From positions 1-48,546 of the forward strand of contig SXPB01000043.1 in NCBI GenBank assembly GCA_005776475.1: a DNA stretch of 48,546 nucleotides. Direction: 5' to 3'. A model generated the notes under the pieces. The model was not told the DNA's origin and did no database searches. It saw only the letters and a program-made list of their open reading frames with translations. Positions 8,687-17,723 of this stretch are shown piece by piece. Within the stretch, counting starts at the first letter, position 1, and every line of letters begins with the position of its first letter. This stretch comes from Planctomycetia bacterium. Lineage in GTDB: Bacteria; Planctomycetota; UBA1135; UBA2386. The translations under genes and the position numbers were made by a program.

Positions 8687-9325
8687 GTGGAACCGGATCT
8701 GGCCAAGACCTGGGATCTCGTCAAGAAGGCCCAGGGCGGCGACAGCGATTCGATGAATCGCCTGTTCGCCCGCTACTACGAGCGCGTGCGCCACAACGTG
8801 CGCGCTCGCATCGGCCGCAAGCTGCGCGAAGAGCTGGAAACCGCCGACATCCTGCAGCCGGCGTTCGCGAAGGCGTTCCAGAACTTCGACCGCTTCGAGA
8901 TGCGCGACGAGCGCAGCCTCCTGCACTGGCTCGCGGAGTATGCGCACGGCCAGGTCCACGACGCCGCCGACCACGCGAACGCGCAGAAGCGGCGCGCGCC
9001 GAAGCCTCCGCTGCGACTCGACGAGAGCTACGACGGCTTGATGCGCACCGAGTTGCCGGGCAAGGAACCGAGCCCGAGCGAATGCGCCGTCAGGCAGGAA
9101 GGCCAGGCCGCGGTCGAAGCGTGCCTCGACGAATTGCCGGACCACTACCGTCGCGTGATCGTGTTGCGCGACTACGACGGGCTCGAGTGGCTCGAGATCG
9201 CGCGCGTGATGGAGAAGAACACGGACTCCGCGGTGCGTGAGCTGTACCGGAGGGCGCTGCAGGAACTGTCGCATCGACTGCAGCAACGCGGATTGGGGCC
9301 GGCGGCGGACTCGAGCTCCGCCTGA
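8687..9325 (+). CDS. RNA polymerase sigma factor, ECF type
   Basis: The product is about 212 residues from the GTG (VEPDLAKTWDLV...); an ATG at 8669 would add six residues. Region 2 is at about 15-90: GDSDSMNRLFARYYERV, the ETADILQPAFAKAFQNFDRF helix and the DERSLLHWLAEYAHGQV promoter-melting segment. Region 4 is at about 145-200: CLDELPDHYRRVIVLRDYDG followed by the LEIARVMEKNTDSAVRELYRRAL helix-turn-helix. Such sigma factors direct RNA polymerase to stress or envelope regulons. No anti-sigma gene is adjacent; upstream is a secreted protein and downstream a glycosyltransferase. The motif ETADILQPAF and the overall length suit the planctomycete-enriched ECF groups. Confidence 0.9.
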   Translation: MEPDLAKTWDLVKKAQGGDSDSMNRLFARYYERVRHNVRARIGRKLREELETADILQPAFAKAFQNFDRFEMRDERSLLHWLAEYAHGQVHDAADHANAQKRRAPKPPLRLDESYDGLMRTELPGKEPSPSECAVRQEGQAAVEACLDELPDHYRRVIVLRDYDGLEWLEIARVMEKNTDSAVRELYRRALQELSHRLQQRGLGPAADSSSA

Positions 9326-9405
9326 GCCCATTCGGCGCCGCCGGCGTCGATCCACCGGCCAGGCGGCAACTGACACGGCGCTGGTGCGCGATCGGCGCCG
9401 ACATC

Positions 9406-9411
9406 TACCAT
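9406..9411 (+). promoter_or_regulatory. Leaderless-type -10 hexamer TACCAT
   Basis: TACCAT lies 6 nt before the GTG at 9418. There is no Shine-Dalgarno sequence between them, so a leaderless transcript is the economical reading and it supports the GTG start. Confidence 0.5.
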
Positions 9412-9417
9412 CCCCGC

Positions 9418-11268
9418 GTGCCTGCCCTCGTCCTGTTCGCCCTCGGTCTCGTGCTGCAGGCCATCTTCACGCTGGCCGGCCCGCACGGCGGCCCCGGTTG
9501 GCACATCGGGTTCCAGGGCGATGCGCCGGTCTGGCAGCAACTCGTGCGCTTCCAACCGGTGGTCGCCGTCGTCGGCGACCTGCGCGAACAACTCGCTCGC
9601 GGCGAGGAGCCTGACTGGCCAGCCGCGGCGCGCGGCCTCGCCAGCCCGGGTGACTCCTTGTGGCTCGATCTCGCCACGAAGGTGCAACCGGGCGACCTGA
9701 ACTCGCAACGGCACCTCGCCCCGAAACTCGCTGCGGGCGATGCGCGCGTCTGGCGGCTCGCGGTCGAGCACGGCGTCGACGACGAACTGCGGCTGCCGTG
9801 GCGACCACCGGGCATGGTGTGGTTCCTGTCGCTCTTCTGGAACGGTGACTCTGCGCAGATGCTGCCGGTGCGCATCCTGTTCGCGGCGCTGGGTGCTGCG
9901 ATTGCACCCTTGTTGTGGCTGCTCGTGCGCGCGCACGTGGCGGCGACCGTGGCACTCGCGGCGAGTGCGCTGTGCGCAATCTCCGCCAACACCCTGTTAC
10001 TCGGCAGCGGACTCCACTCCGAGACGCTGTATCTCGTGCTGATGTTGGTCACGTTGCTCGACCAGCGCAACCTTTCGTCAGGGCAACCGTGGCTGGCCGC
10101 ACTGCGCCTCGGGCTCCTGCACGGGTTTCTGTGCCTGCTGCGCGCCGAGCACGCAGTGACGGTAGGGGCGCTGTTCGCGATCGCCTGGTGGCTCGGCACG
10201 CCGTGGCGCGCGCTGCTCGCGGCGACGCTCGCAGCCGCTGCCGTGCTCACGCCGTGGCAACTGCACGCCAATCGCCTCGTCGCCGCATACAACGCCGGCG
10301 CCCCCGCGCTGCCGAACCCGCGCCTGCCGTGGGACGCCGACGCCACCGCTCGGCTGCGCACGCTGCCACGGTTCGCGCAGGTCGCCACGCACGGCTTCGT
10401 CACCGACACGATGCACGCGCGCGGCGGCACGAAGGTCACCGCGCACGACCTCGACGTCGTGCGCGAGGCGTACGGCTGCTTTCCCGAGCCCCTGCGCTGT
10501 GGCTTCATCGCGATCTACGGGCCGCTCAATTTCCTGCTCGCCAATTCGCGCGAAGCCGATGGCGGGTTTGCGCGCACCGCACTCGACCGCGCACCGCCAC
10601 TCACCGGCGGCGACCACCGGTATCCGCCGGGCCTGCGCCGTGTGCTGCCGACCGGCGGCAACCTCGTCTTCGGCTACCCGCCGCATCTCGACGCAGTCGT
10701 CAACGGCACGGCACGCGGGCTCGACGAACTGCGCGCAGCCCCCGGCGACGCCTTCGCGCGCATCGGCAAGAAGCTGTGGCACGCCGTCGAAGGAGCCACG
10801 CCGACGATCGGTGGCTCGTCGCTGCCGATCGGTTTGTCGGGGCAACGGCGCGCCGTCGATCTCGTCACCGCGACCGGACTGTGGCCGACGCTGTGGCGAG
10901 TTGCACTGCTCGGGCTCGCCGGCTGCGGCCTGTGGCAACTGCGCCGTCTGCGCGTGCTGTGGCCGCTGTTCGCCTTCGCGCTGACGAAAGTCGCCGTCGT
11001 CGCCGTCTACTTCGGCTACGCCCGCCAAGGTGCGTTGTGCCTGCCGCTGCTGGCACTCGGCATCGCCGCCGCACTGCACACGATGGCGCCGCGCGCCCTC
11101 GCGTTCGCCTGTCGCCCGAAGATTGCCTTCGCACTGCTCGGCGTCCTCATCGCGCTCGACTGCGGCTTCTCGTGGCAGCGCGAAGCCTCGCTGGGCGGGC
11201 AACCGGTGGTGCGCGGCGAGCCGTTCGGCGTCGCCGACTTCACCGCGCGTCCGCTCGAGTTTCGCTGA
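9418..11268 (+). CDS. Multi-pass membrane glycosyltransferase-like protein (GT-C/GT39 type)
   Basis: The product is 616 residues from a GTG supported by the upstream hexamer. It has an N-terminal membrane segment (LVLFALGLVLQAIFTLAG) and a long first periplasmic loop. A block of hydrophobic helices follows at about 140-290 (ILFAALGAAIAPLLWLLV; ATVALAASALCAISANTLLL; LLAATLAAAAVLTPW), then a second large loop and three C-terminal helices at about 490-590. This layout is typical of GT-C polyprenyl-phosphate-dependent sugar transferases and of the related planctomycete membrane proteins that are often unnamed. The sugar and acceptor cannot be told. The last 29 bp overlap the end of the convergent MFS gene. 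Confidence 0.6.
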   Translation: MPALVLFALGLVLQAIFTLAGPHGGPGWHIGFQGDAPVWQQLVRFQPVVAVVGDLREQLARGEEPDWPAAARGLASPGDSLWLDLATKVQPGDLNSQRHLAPKLAAGDARVWRLAVEHGVDDELRLPWRPPGMVWFLSLFWNGDSAQMLPVRILFAALGAAIAPLLWLLVRAHVAATVALAASALCAISANTLLLGSGLHSETLYLVLMLVTLLDQRNLSSGQPWLAALRLGLLHGFLCLLRAEHAVTVGALFAIAWWLGTPWRALLAATLAAAAVLTPWQLHANRLVAAYNAGAPALPNPRLPWDADATARLRTLPRFAQVATHGFVTDTMHARGGTKVTAHDLDVVREAYGCFPEPLRCGFIAIYGPLNFLLANSREADGGFARTALDRAPPLTGGDHRYPPGLRRVLPTGGNLVFGYPPHLDAVVNGTARGLDELRAAPGDAFARIGKKLWHAVEGATPTIGGSSLPIGLSGQRRAVDLVTATGLWPTLWRVALLGLAGCGLWQLRRLRVLWPLFAFALTKVAVVAVYFGYARQGALCLPLLALGIAAALHTMAPRALAFACRPKIAFALLGVLIALDCGFSWQREASLGGQPVVRGEPFGVADFTARPLEFR

Positions 11269-12625
11269 CGCCGCGGGCCGGCACGACGAGCCCGATCCCG
11301 AACAGGATCGTCGCCGCCACCAGCCCTGCCGCGAGCCACATCGGCGCGCCGTAGCCAAAGCCATCGAGCATCACGCCGTACACCAGCGGCGCCAGCAGGC
11401 GCGACATGCCACCGAAGGTGTGCTGCAGGCCCATGTACATGCCTCGCTCCGTGGCCGGCACGACCTTCGACAGCAGCGCCGTCACGCACGGGAACGTCAT
11501 CGCGGTGCCGAGCGGCAACAGCGCCGCGGCGACGGCGAGGGCGCCGATCGACGAAGTCAGCGGGATCGTCGCGAGCCCAACCGCGAGCGTGATGAGGCCG
11601 AGGCGCGACAACCGCAGTTCGCCGAAGCGATCGATCATGCGGCCGAGCAGGAACGTACGCGCGAACACCGACCACGCGCCGATGTAGAGGAAGTAGCGTC
11701 CGATCGTCAGCTCGGTGACGCCGAAGTGAACCTGCAGGAACTTCGTCACCACGAAGTGCAGACCCTGCGCCGCGCCGATCGCGATCGCATAGGTCAGCAG
11801 GATGCGCGCCGCCGGCGCGCGCGGGTGCGCCAACACCTGGACCGCCGCGGTCCACGGCGACGACGTCGCGGGCTTGCTGTTGCGCTGGGCGGGCTCCTTC
11901 AACCAACGCCACGCGAACCCGAAGTTGAGCAGGCACATCGCGGCGGCGACGAGGCCGGGCGCCGCCACCCCCATGGTCTGCGGCCCCGCCGCCGGCCACA
12001 GATCGACGTCGCCGAGGGCGATCGCCCACGACCCGATCGCCGGCCCGAGCGCCACGCCAAGGTTCGTCGCCGCCGACAACCACCCGAGCGCCCGCGCGCG
12101 CTGGTCTGGCGGCACCGCATCGGCGACATAGGCCTGGATCACACCGACCGTGCCGCCGCCCGCACCTTGCACGATGCGCGCGAGCACGAGCACCCAGATC
12201 GACTCGGCGAAGCCGAACACCGCGAACGCGAGCGCCGATGCGAACAGCGCGACCAGCAACGCCGGCCGCCGCCCGCGCCGGTCCGACATGCGGCCCCAGA
12301 ACGGCGCACTCAACGACTGCGCCAACGTGAACGACGACGCGACGATGCCAGACAGCGCGCCAAAGCCGAGTTCGAGCCCGAACAACGTGTCGCCCGAGTC
12401 CATGAAGCGCTGCAGGTAGAACGGCAGCACCGGCAGCACGAGGAACAACCCCGCCATGTCGAGGAACGCGGTGGCCATCAGCACCAGCAGGTTCTTCGGC
12501 ACGTGCCGCAGTTCGCGTCCCAGCGTCACCACGGCCGCCAACGCGAACGCGGTCAGCGTCCAGGTCACGACCGGGGCGTCGAACGCAATGCCGTCGGCGA
12601 CGGCGACACCGCAGGATGCGATCAC
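11240..12625 (-). CDS. MFS transporter, drug/metabolite efflux (DHA1/TetA-like)
   Basis: The product is 461 residues from a GTG at 12625. It has about twelve membrane helices and the MFS motif A, GRMSDRRGRRP, at 111-121 between helices 2 and 3. VLARIVQGAGGGTVGVIQAY (helix 4-5) and LGPAIGSW are characteristic of the tetracycline/multidrug exporter branch, and a second-half motif (LLGRMIDRFGELRL) is also present. The first 40 residues precede the usual helix 1, so an internal start is possible. It is the third gene of an operon, 4 bp after the nuclease gene, and its 3' end overlaps the convergent glycosyltransferase. The substrate is unknown. Confidence 0.9.
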   Translation of the reverse strand: MIASCGVAVADGIAFDAPVVTWTLTAFALAAVVTLGRELRHVPKNLLVLMATAFLDMAGLFLVLPVLPFYLQRFMDSGDTLFGLELGFGALSGIVASSFTLAQSLSAPFWGRMSDRRGRRPALLVALFASALAFAVFGFAESIWVLVLARIVQGAGGGTVGVIQAYVADAVPPDQRARALGWLSAATNLGVALGPAIGSWAIALGDVDLWPAAGPQTMGVAAPGLVAAAMCLLNFGFAWRWLKEPAQRNSKPATSSPWTAAVQVLAHPRAPAARILLTYAIAIGAAQGLHFVVTKFLQVHFGVTELTIGRYFLYIGAWSVFARTFLLGRMIDRFGELRLSRLGLITLAVGLATIPLTSSIGALAVAAALLPLGTAMTFPCVTALLSKVVPATERGMYMGLQHTFGGMSRLLAPLVYGVMLDGFGYGAPMWLAAGLVAATILFGIGLVVPARGVSETRADAR

Positions 12626-12629
12626 CCGA

Positions 12630-14045
12630 TCACTCCGGGCGCGCGACCGCGACCGCGGCGGCTTCTACCTCGGCAGCAACGACGGTCGGTTCCGCTTCGA
12701 GGATCGCTGCATGCAACGCCGCCAGGTCGACGAGGTCGCTATGCAGCTTCGCCTGCAACCGCGCCGCCGCATCGGGCAGCGTCGTCCACATCGCCGCCGC
12801 CCCCGCATGGCCGGCCCGCAACGGATCCACGCCGAGCCCGAAGTGCACCAGATCGCCGAGTCCAAACACCGCGCGCGGCCACGTCGCCGCCGCCTTCAGG
12901 CGCTTGCCGATGTCGACGAAGCGGGCCTCGAACGTCGGATCCGCCTCCCGCGCGAACGCATGCACTTCGCACCACCGCGGCAACGCTTCGCCGTAGTGCA
13001 GCAACGGCACGCCCCGCGGCAACGTCGCCAGCAACTGCTTCAGCGCGCCCCATTCGTCGGCCGCCGCCGCCGGCAGCGCGAAGGTGAACGTGCCTGCCGC
13101 CGTCGCCGGATGCAGGACGCCGAACGCGAGCACGCGGTCGGCGAACGGATCGGTCAGCATGTGCACGAGCGCCGCGTTGCCGAATCGCTCCGCGCGCGGC
13201 CGCGCCTCGACGATGGGCTTGCCGAGCAGGAACGCCTGCGCCGCACGCCGCAACCGCCGCAGCAGCGCCGCATCGAGGTTGCCGCGCGCCCGCGCCCCTT
13301 CCGCATGGAACGTCGCCAGGTCGCCGATCGTCTTGCACCCGGCCGTCTCCAGGATCGCGCGCGCACCGTGGCTCATGCCGGCGACCAGCGACAGGTCCGA
13401 CGTCGCCTCCATCGCCGCGAGGCAGCGCCGGTCGTGGTAGCAACCCTGGCAACCCGGCTGCAAGAAGGGCCGCGACGCCGCAAGGTCGCCGCGCAAGCGC
13501 CGCAACCCCGCCTGCACTTGATCGAACGCCGCCTGGTAGTCGGCAATCAGGAAGCGCTCCTCGCGACCGTCCTTCAGGATCAACGCCCCGTGCGTCGGCA
13601 TGCGCTGCTGCACCACCGCGAGCAGGCTGGTGTAGAAGACGACCTGCAGGATCTGTTCGCCGCGCGACCGCCCCGACGACTTCACGTCGAGCACTTCGTA
13701 GTGGTGGTCGCCGAGCGCCGAACTGCCCTCGAGCCTGCGCAGCAGGTCGGGCAGCCCGAGCCGATCGTCGTCCATCAGCACGCCCTGGTGGATCCATGGC
13801 GCGCCCGCCGTCAGCAGTTCGCGCGTCGCCGTCGCCCCCGCTTCGAAGTCGCGTTCCGGATACTGCGGCGCCACGATCGGCAACTGCTGCACGTAGCGTG
13901 CTTCGAAGTCACGGCCGCGCTGCGCCGCGAACTCTTCCCACGGATGCGGCGGACGGCGTTCGGAGCGGGGCAGGTGCAGGTCGAGCGCGGCGAGGTGCTG
14001 GCACTTCACGTACGAGTAGACGTGGGTGCCAGTGATGCGCCTCAT
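12630..14045 (-). CDS. TM0106-type RecB-like putative nuclease with Fe-S cluster cysteines
   Basis: The product is 471 residues. It starts at an ATG overlapping the stop of the upstream gene as ATGA (14042-14045). The N-terminal half shows a PD-(D/E)XK nuclease core of the RecB/Cas4 kind: PD at 99-100, EVLDVK at 117-122 and the GEQILQVV helix at 129-136. Cys15 together with Cys199, Cys202 and Cys208 (CQGCYHDRRC) has the split arrangement that binds [4Fe-4S] in Cas4 and AddB. The C-terminal half resembles the RNase H-like domain usually fused in TM0106 proteins, with HSDLVDL near the end, but its acidic residues are less clear. No helicase domain or CRISPR array is nearby, so it acts alone or with its operon partners. 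Confidence 0.8.
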   Translation of the reverse strand: MRRITGTHVYSYVKCQHLAALDLHLPRSERRPPHPWEEFAAQRGRDFEARYVQQLPIVAPQYPERDFEAGATATRELLTAGAPWIHQGVLMDDDRLGLPDLLRRLEGSSALGDHHYEVLDVKSSGRSRGEQILQVVFYTSLLAVVQQRMPTHGALILKDGREERFLIADYQAAFDQVQAGLRRLRGDLAASRPFLQPGCQGCYHDRRCLAAMEATSDLSLVAGMSHGARAILETAGCKTIGDLATFHAEGARARGNLDAALLRRLRRAAQAFLLGKPIVEARPRAERFGNAALVHMLTDPFADRVLAFGVLHPATAAGTFTFALPAAAADEWGALKQLLATLPRGVPLLHYGEALPRWCEVHAFAREADPTFEARFVDIGKRLKAAATWPRAVFGLGDLVHFGLGVDPLRAGHAGAAAMWTTLPDAAARLQAKLHSDLVDLAALHAAILEAEPTVVAAEVEAAAVAVARPE

Positions 14046-15985
14046 TCCGGCACGATACGCACCAGGCAGTCGAGGTAGGCAGCGCCGAGACCGAGATCCG
14101 TCGCGCGGGCAGGAATCAGCGCGTTCGCGCTCTGGCCGCGGGAGAAGTGGCCGCCCTTCGGGACCACCACCACGTCCTTGCGCTGCGTCGCATCGAGGCG
14201 CACTTCGGCCGCGATCGAACCGAGCACCGACTGGATGCGCACCTTGGCCCCGTTCGCGAGGCCGGGCACGACGTCGGGATGGATCGCGCACCAGATGCGG
14301 GCGCCAAGCCCAGCACCCACCCACTGCGATGCCTGGCTCTTCTCGGTGGAGTTGGAGAACAGCCACAGCGGCGCCGACGCTCGCGGCGCCTCGGGCGGCA
14401 CTTCGACGACGGGCTCCGGCGGCACTTCGGCCAACAGCTGGACGCGGCCATTCCCCGTGAACACCCGCCGACCGGGGAACAGCAGCGGCTCCGCGACCGG
14501 GCTGCGAACCGAGCCATGCTTGCGCAGCGATTCGAGGCTGGCCCCCTGGCCGGCGACGTCGCCGAGGGCCTGTCGCTTCAGCGTGTCGATCGGATCCTGC
14601 GGGAACCCGTGGAGGCCAACCCGGCGCGCCAATTCCTGGAAGATCTGCACTTCGTGCCGGACGCCGGGCGGCATCGGCACCACCGGACGCGACTCGCCGA
14701 TCCAGTGATGGCCATACGCACCGAGCAGGTCGCTGTCCTCGAGCAGGGTCGGCACCGGCAGGACGACGTGCGCTCGCTGCGCGGTGTCGGTGAGGAAGCA
14801 GTCGGCGACCACGACGAATTCGGTCGCGTCGATCGCCTTCGCCACGTTCGCCGAGTCGGGCAGCATCGCCACCGGGTTGCCGGCGGTGACCCAGAGCACG
14901 CGGATCTTGGGGTTCTGCGCCGCCAGCAGGTCCTGCGCCAGCAGCGGTTCGCGCACCACGCGCGGATGCTGCACGATCGGACCGAACGCGCGGAAGGCCT
15001 TCCGCCGCCGGAAGTAGAAGGACACGCCGCCGCCGGAGCGGAACAGGTTGCCGGAGATCGCCGCCAGCGCATTGAGGGCGCGCACGATGGCGCCGCCGCG
15101 CTGGCGCCGTTGCATGCCCCACCCAACCAGGATCGCGGTCGGTCCCTCGGCCAACGCATCGGCGAGCGCATCGACTTCGGCCAGCGCGACATCGGCGGCG
15201 GCGGCCCAGGCGGCGGCCGTTCGCGCCTCGACGACCGCGCGGAACGCCGGCAGGTGGTCACAGAACGTGGCCACATCGGCGGCCACGCGACCGGTGTCGA
15301 ACAGGCGGCGGGCGATCGCCATCGCCAACTCGAAGTCGCGCCCCGGCGCTGGCGCGAGCACGCGGTCGACAAGGCCACTCGACTTGTGGCGGATCGGATC
15401 GATCAGGGTCAGCCGAGCGCCGCGCGCCTTGGCTTCCTTGAGGATCGGCACCAGGTGGATGTTGCTGACCGCCGGGTTCTTGCCCCACAGCACGATGTGG
15501 TTGCTGTTGCACAGGTCGAACAGGTCGTTGCTGTCGCTGGTGCCGAGATCGTGCAGTTGCGCCGCTTCGCCAGCGCCCGAACAGATGTCACCGACCTTGC
15601 CGGTGCACGGCCCGAACTGGTCGAAGAACAGATCGGTCAGGTGCTTCAGGATCCCGAGCGAGCCGCCGGATCGGTAGTGGAAGATCGCTGCAGGCCCTGA
15701 TTCCGAACGCACTTGCGTCAGCTTCGCGGCGATGATCTCGAACGCTTCGTCCCAGCTTGCGGGCTGCAACCGACCGTCGCGACGAACCAGCGGCTGGGTG
15801 AGCCGCAGTGGCGAAGCCGCCAGCTCCGGGAAGTGGCTCGTGCGCAGGCACAAGAACCCGCGCGTGACCGGATGTTCTGGATCGCCGCGGAGTTGCGTCA
15901 CTACGCCTCCTTCCACCGTAGCGGCGATGCCGCAGGCGTCGGGGCAATCACGGTTGCACGTCGTGCGAAGTTGGGAGGCGGTCAT
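14042..15985 (-). CDS. Molybdopterin-dependent oxidoreductase, single-subunit Mo-bisMGD type
   Basis: The product is 647 residues. I start it at MTASQLRTTC because the [4Fe-4S] motif begins at once: Cys10, Cys14, Cys18 and Cys46 (CNRDCPDAC then FLCLR). The family continues with YRSGGSLGILKH, GDICSGAG with Cys135 as the likely molybdenum ligand, VLWGKNPAVSNIHLVP, WVTAGNPVAMLPDS and a C-terminal molydopterin-binding domain (about 515-640; NGAKVRIQSVLGSI). It belongs to the BisC/'anaerobic dehydrogenase' group. No Tat signal is visible, so it is cytoplasmic. It lacks neighbouring Fe-S or membrane subunits. It is the first gene of an operon with a RecB-like nuclease and an MFS exporter; the substrate is unknown. 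Confidence 0.9.
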   Translation of the reverse strand: MTASQLRTTCNRDCPDACGIAATVEGGVVTQLRGDPEHPVTRGFLCLRTSHFPELAASPLRLTQPLVRRDGRLQPASWDEAFEIIAAKLTQVRSESGPAAIFHYRSGGSLGILKHLTDLFFDQFGPCTGKVGDICSGAGEAAQLHDLGTSDSNDLFDLCNSNHIVLWGKNPAVSNIHLVPILKEAKARGARLTLIDPIRHKSSGLVDRVLAPAPGRDFELAMAIARRLFDTGRVAADVATFCDHLPAFRAVVEARTAAAWAAAADVALAEVDALADALAEGPTAILVGWGMQRRQRGGAIVRALNALAAISGNLFRSGGGVSFYFRRRKAFRAFGPIVQHPRVVREPLLAQDLLAAQNPKIRVLWVTAGNPVAMLPDSANVAKAIDATEFVVVADCFLTDTAQRAHVVLPVPTLLEDSDLLGAYGHHWIGESRPVVPMPPGVRHEVQIFQELARRVGLHGFPQDPIDTLKRQALGDVAGQGASLESLRKHGSVRSPVAEPLLFPGRRVFTGNGRVQLLAEVPPEPVVEVPPEAPRASAPLWLFSNSTEKSQASQWVGAGLGARIWCAIHPDVVPGLANGAKVRIQSVLGSIAAEVRLDATQRKDVVVVPKGGHFSRGQSANALIPARATDLGLGAAYLDCLVRIVPE

Positions 15986-16416
15986 GGGGCGAGCGAAACG
16001 CGGGCGTCGTGGCGAGACGACTAGCCGAAGATCGGCTGCGGCGAACAGAAAGTTGGCGCCGCAACGCAAAAAATCTACGCGATCCACCGATGGCAGCGAC
16101 CTTTCCAAGTTCGCAGGGATCGCGAAGTGTCGAAAATCGCGGCGACGTCGAATTCCGCAGTTATCCCCAGGTTTCTCCACAATCCGCGATTCGCGCGCAG
16201 CGGCCGATCGATCTGGCTTTGCCAGCGGCGACCCTAACGAAGGTTCGGTGCCATCGAGGCTTCGCTGTGGAATCTTCTTTGACGACAACTAGCCGACTTG
16301 CCTACTCTGACCCCCAACTTGGGCGGTTCCAAGCGCGACGCACACCACGACAAACGTCGTCGCGTGGCAGGACTGCCCTCTACGGCATCCCGAAAGGGAG
16401 GAGTTCACCAACTAGC
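15986..16416 (+). other. 431-bp divergent control region
   Basis: No credible gene lies here. It separates the minus-strand molybdo-enzyme operon from the plus-strand porin and so must hold two promoters. It is less GC-rich than its surroundings, with runs such as GCAAAAAATC near 16065-16074 and AACTTGG. It carries two DnaA-box-like 9-mers at 16160-16180 and a small hairpin in the porin leader (ACGAC-aaac-GTCGT, 16347-16360). A purine-rich AAGGGAGGAG at 16394-16403 serves as the Shine-Dalgarno sequence for the porin, although 13 nt from the ATG is a long spacing. Confidence 0.6.
16160..16180 (+). promoter_or_regulatory. Pair of DnaA-box-like 9-mers
   Basis: TTATCCCCA (16160-16168) and TTCTCCACA (16172-16180) each differ from the E. 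coli DnaA box TTATCCACA at one position, lie in the same orientation and are 3 bp apart. Two near-matches are too few to call an origin. They could be DnaA-regulated promoter sites or chance. Confidence 0.3.
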
Positions 16417-17670
16417 ATGAGCAAGTCGATCGCAACCGGCCTCCTGGCCTTCGCTGTCTCGTCGTCCCTTCTCCTCGCCCAAGGCGACAAGCCCGCCGCT
16501 GGTGGGTGGAGCGCCAAGCCCGGTTCGGGCCTTTCCTACGACGGCGGTGACGCCTTCGGCCTGAAGTGGTCGAACCGCCTGCAGGTGCACTGGACGTTCG
16601 CCAACATGGAGAACGCCGCCGACACCAGCACCTTCAACATCCGTCGCGCGCGGACGACCCTGAGCGGTCACGTGTTCTCGAAGGAGATCACCTACCGCCT
16701 CCAGTTCGACGCAGTCGATTCCGGTGCGGCGGGTGACGGCAACATCAAGGAAGGCCACGCGACCTGGAACTTCAGCAAGTCCGAGGACTCGGCCGTCGGC
16801 CTGCGCGCCGGCCAGGGCAAGACCCTGTTCGGCTACGAAGCCACCGGCTCCTCGGGTGGCCTGTGGTTCGTCGAGCGCTCCTCGGCCTCGCGCGCCTTCG
16901 CGGACTCCTACTCGCGCGGCGCCTGGATCACCGGCGGCATGATGATGAAGGACCGTCCGGTCCGCTTCGCGCTCGGCGCGATGAACACCGACGTCGCCGC
17001 CGGCTTGGGCGCTGGCTACACGGACCGCGGTGAGGAAACGGCCAACTCGGACAACGAGCTGAGCTACGTGCTGTCCGCCAACATCGATCCGATGGGCGAC
17101 TTCCACGGCGGCAAGCAGACTGCCGAATCGCAGCGTCAGGGCGACTGGCGCACCGACAACAACGACCTGAAGGGCACCGTCGGCGTCGGCATCGCACTCG
17201 GCAACGGCAAGGACACCGCCACGGGCAACGACGTCGAGAGCACCTCGATCAACCTGAACACCGCATGGACGGTGAACCGGGTCAACATCCTCGGTGAGTA
17301 CTTCATGCGCACCGACGACCTGCAGGGCACGACGACGGACGAGGAGGAGCCGACCGGCTTCGCCGTCAGCGTCGGCTACCTGCTCGAGAAGAGCGGCGAC
17401 AGCGCGATCCAGTGGGGTCTCGGCCTGCGCTACAACATGATCGAAACCGATGAAGGCGCCGTTGGCTCGGGCGTCGACTACCTGACCGGTGCGCAGGGCA
17501 TCGGCGCCACGCTGGGCGACGCCACCGAGATCAGCGTCGTGGTCAACGCCTTCTACCACGGCCACGCCTGCAAGACGCAGATCGAGTGGACCATGCAGGA
17601 CCTGGAGCCGACCGGCGGCGCCGACACCACCAACCACCTGCTGCGCATCGGCTTCCAGCTGGAGTTTTGA
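16417..17670 (+). CDS. Outer-membrane porin, phosphate-selective OprP/OprO type
   Basis: The product is 417 residues with a signal peptide (ATGLLAFAVSSSLLLAQG). After a short linker it becomes a run of amphipathic beta strands: GLKWSNRLQVHWTFAN, FNIRRARTTLSGHVFSKEITYRLQFDAV, WITGGMMMKDRPVRFALGAM and a closing LLRIGFQLEF that ends in an aromatic residue, as outer-membrane barrels do. The FNIRRAR...GHVF..ITYRLQFD block is typical of the OprP family, which forms channels for anions such as phosphate or pyrophosphate. It is transcribed alone, with a leader in 16181-16416 and two strong hairpins after the stop. Choosing this ATG over upstream in-frame codons is supported by the signal peptide and purine-rich leader. 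Confidence 0.85.
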   Translation: MSKSIATGLLAFAVSSSLLLAQGDKPAAGGWSAKPGSGLSYDGGDAFGLKWSNRLQVHWTFANMENAADTSTFNIRRARTTLSGHVFSKEITYRLQFDAVDSGAAGDGNIKEGHATWNFSKSEDSAVGLRAGQGKTLFGYEATGSSGGLWFVERSSASRAFADSYSRGAWITGGMMMKDRPVRFALGAMNTDVAAGLGAGYTDRGEETANSDNELSYVLSANIDPMGDFHGGKQTAESQRQGDWRTDNNDLKGTVGVGIALGNGKDTATGNDVESTSINLNTAWTVNRVNILGEYFMRTDDLQGTTTDEEEPTGFAVSVGYLLEKSGDSAIQWGLGLRYNMIETDEGAVGSGVDYLTGAQGIGATLGDATEISVVVNAFYHGHACKTQIEWTMQDLEPTGGADTTNHLLRIGFQLEF

Positions 17671-17700
17671 TCGAGACCGCGCTGCGGCGCGGGCTCAAGT

Positions 17701-17719
17701 CGATCAGCCGAGCTGATCG
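17701..17719 (+). terminator. First hairpin after the porin gene
   Basis: CGATCAGC-cga-GCTGATCG is a perfect 8-bp stem with a 3-nt loop, without a T-run. It may protect the porin mRNA 3' end or help the next hairpin terminate. Confidence 0.5.
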
Positions 17720-17723
17720 CGTG

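Noticed and set aside
12630-14045. Cas4-like nuclease as evidence of a CRISPR-Cas system
   Set aside because: Fe-S cysteines and the nuclease core resemble Cas4, but the protein is of TM0106 type and no repeats, cas1/cas2 or other cas genes are in the window.
12456-15700. Plus-strand frames of about 500 codons opposite the nuclease and molybdo-enzyme genes
   Set aside because: Translations are low-complexity and lack starts or domains. The minus-strand operon explains the region completely.
16160-16180. Chromosome origin
   Set aside because: Only two one-mismatch boxes and no replication genes nearby. Kept as a low-confidence site rather than an origin.
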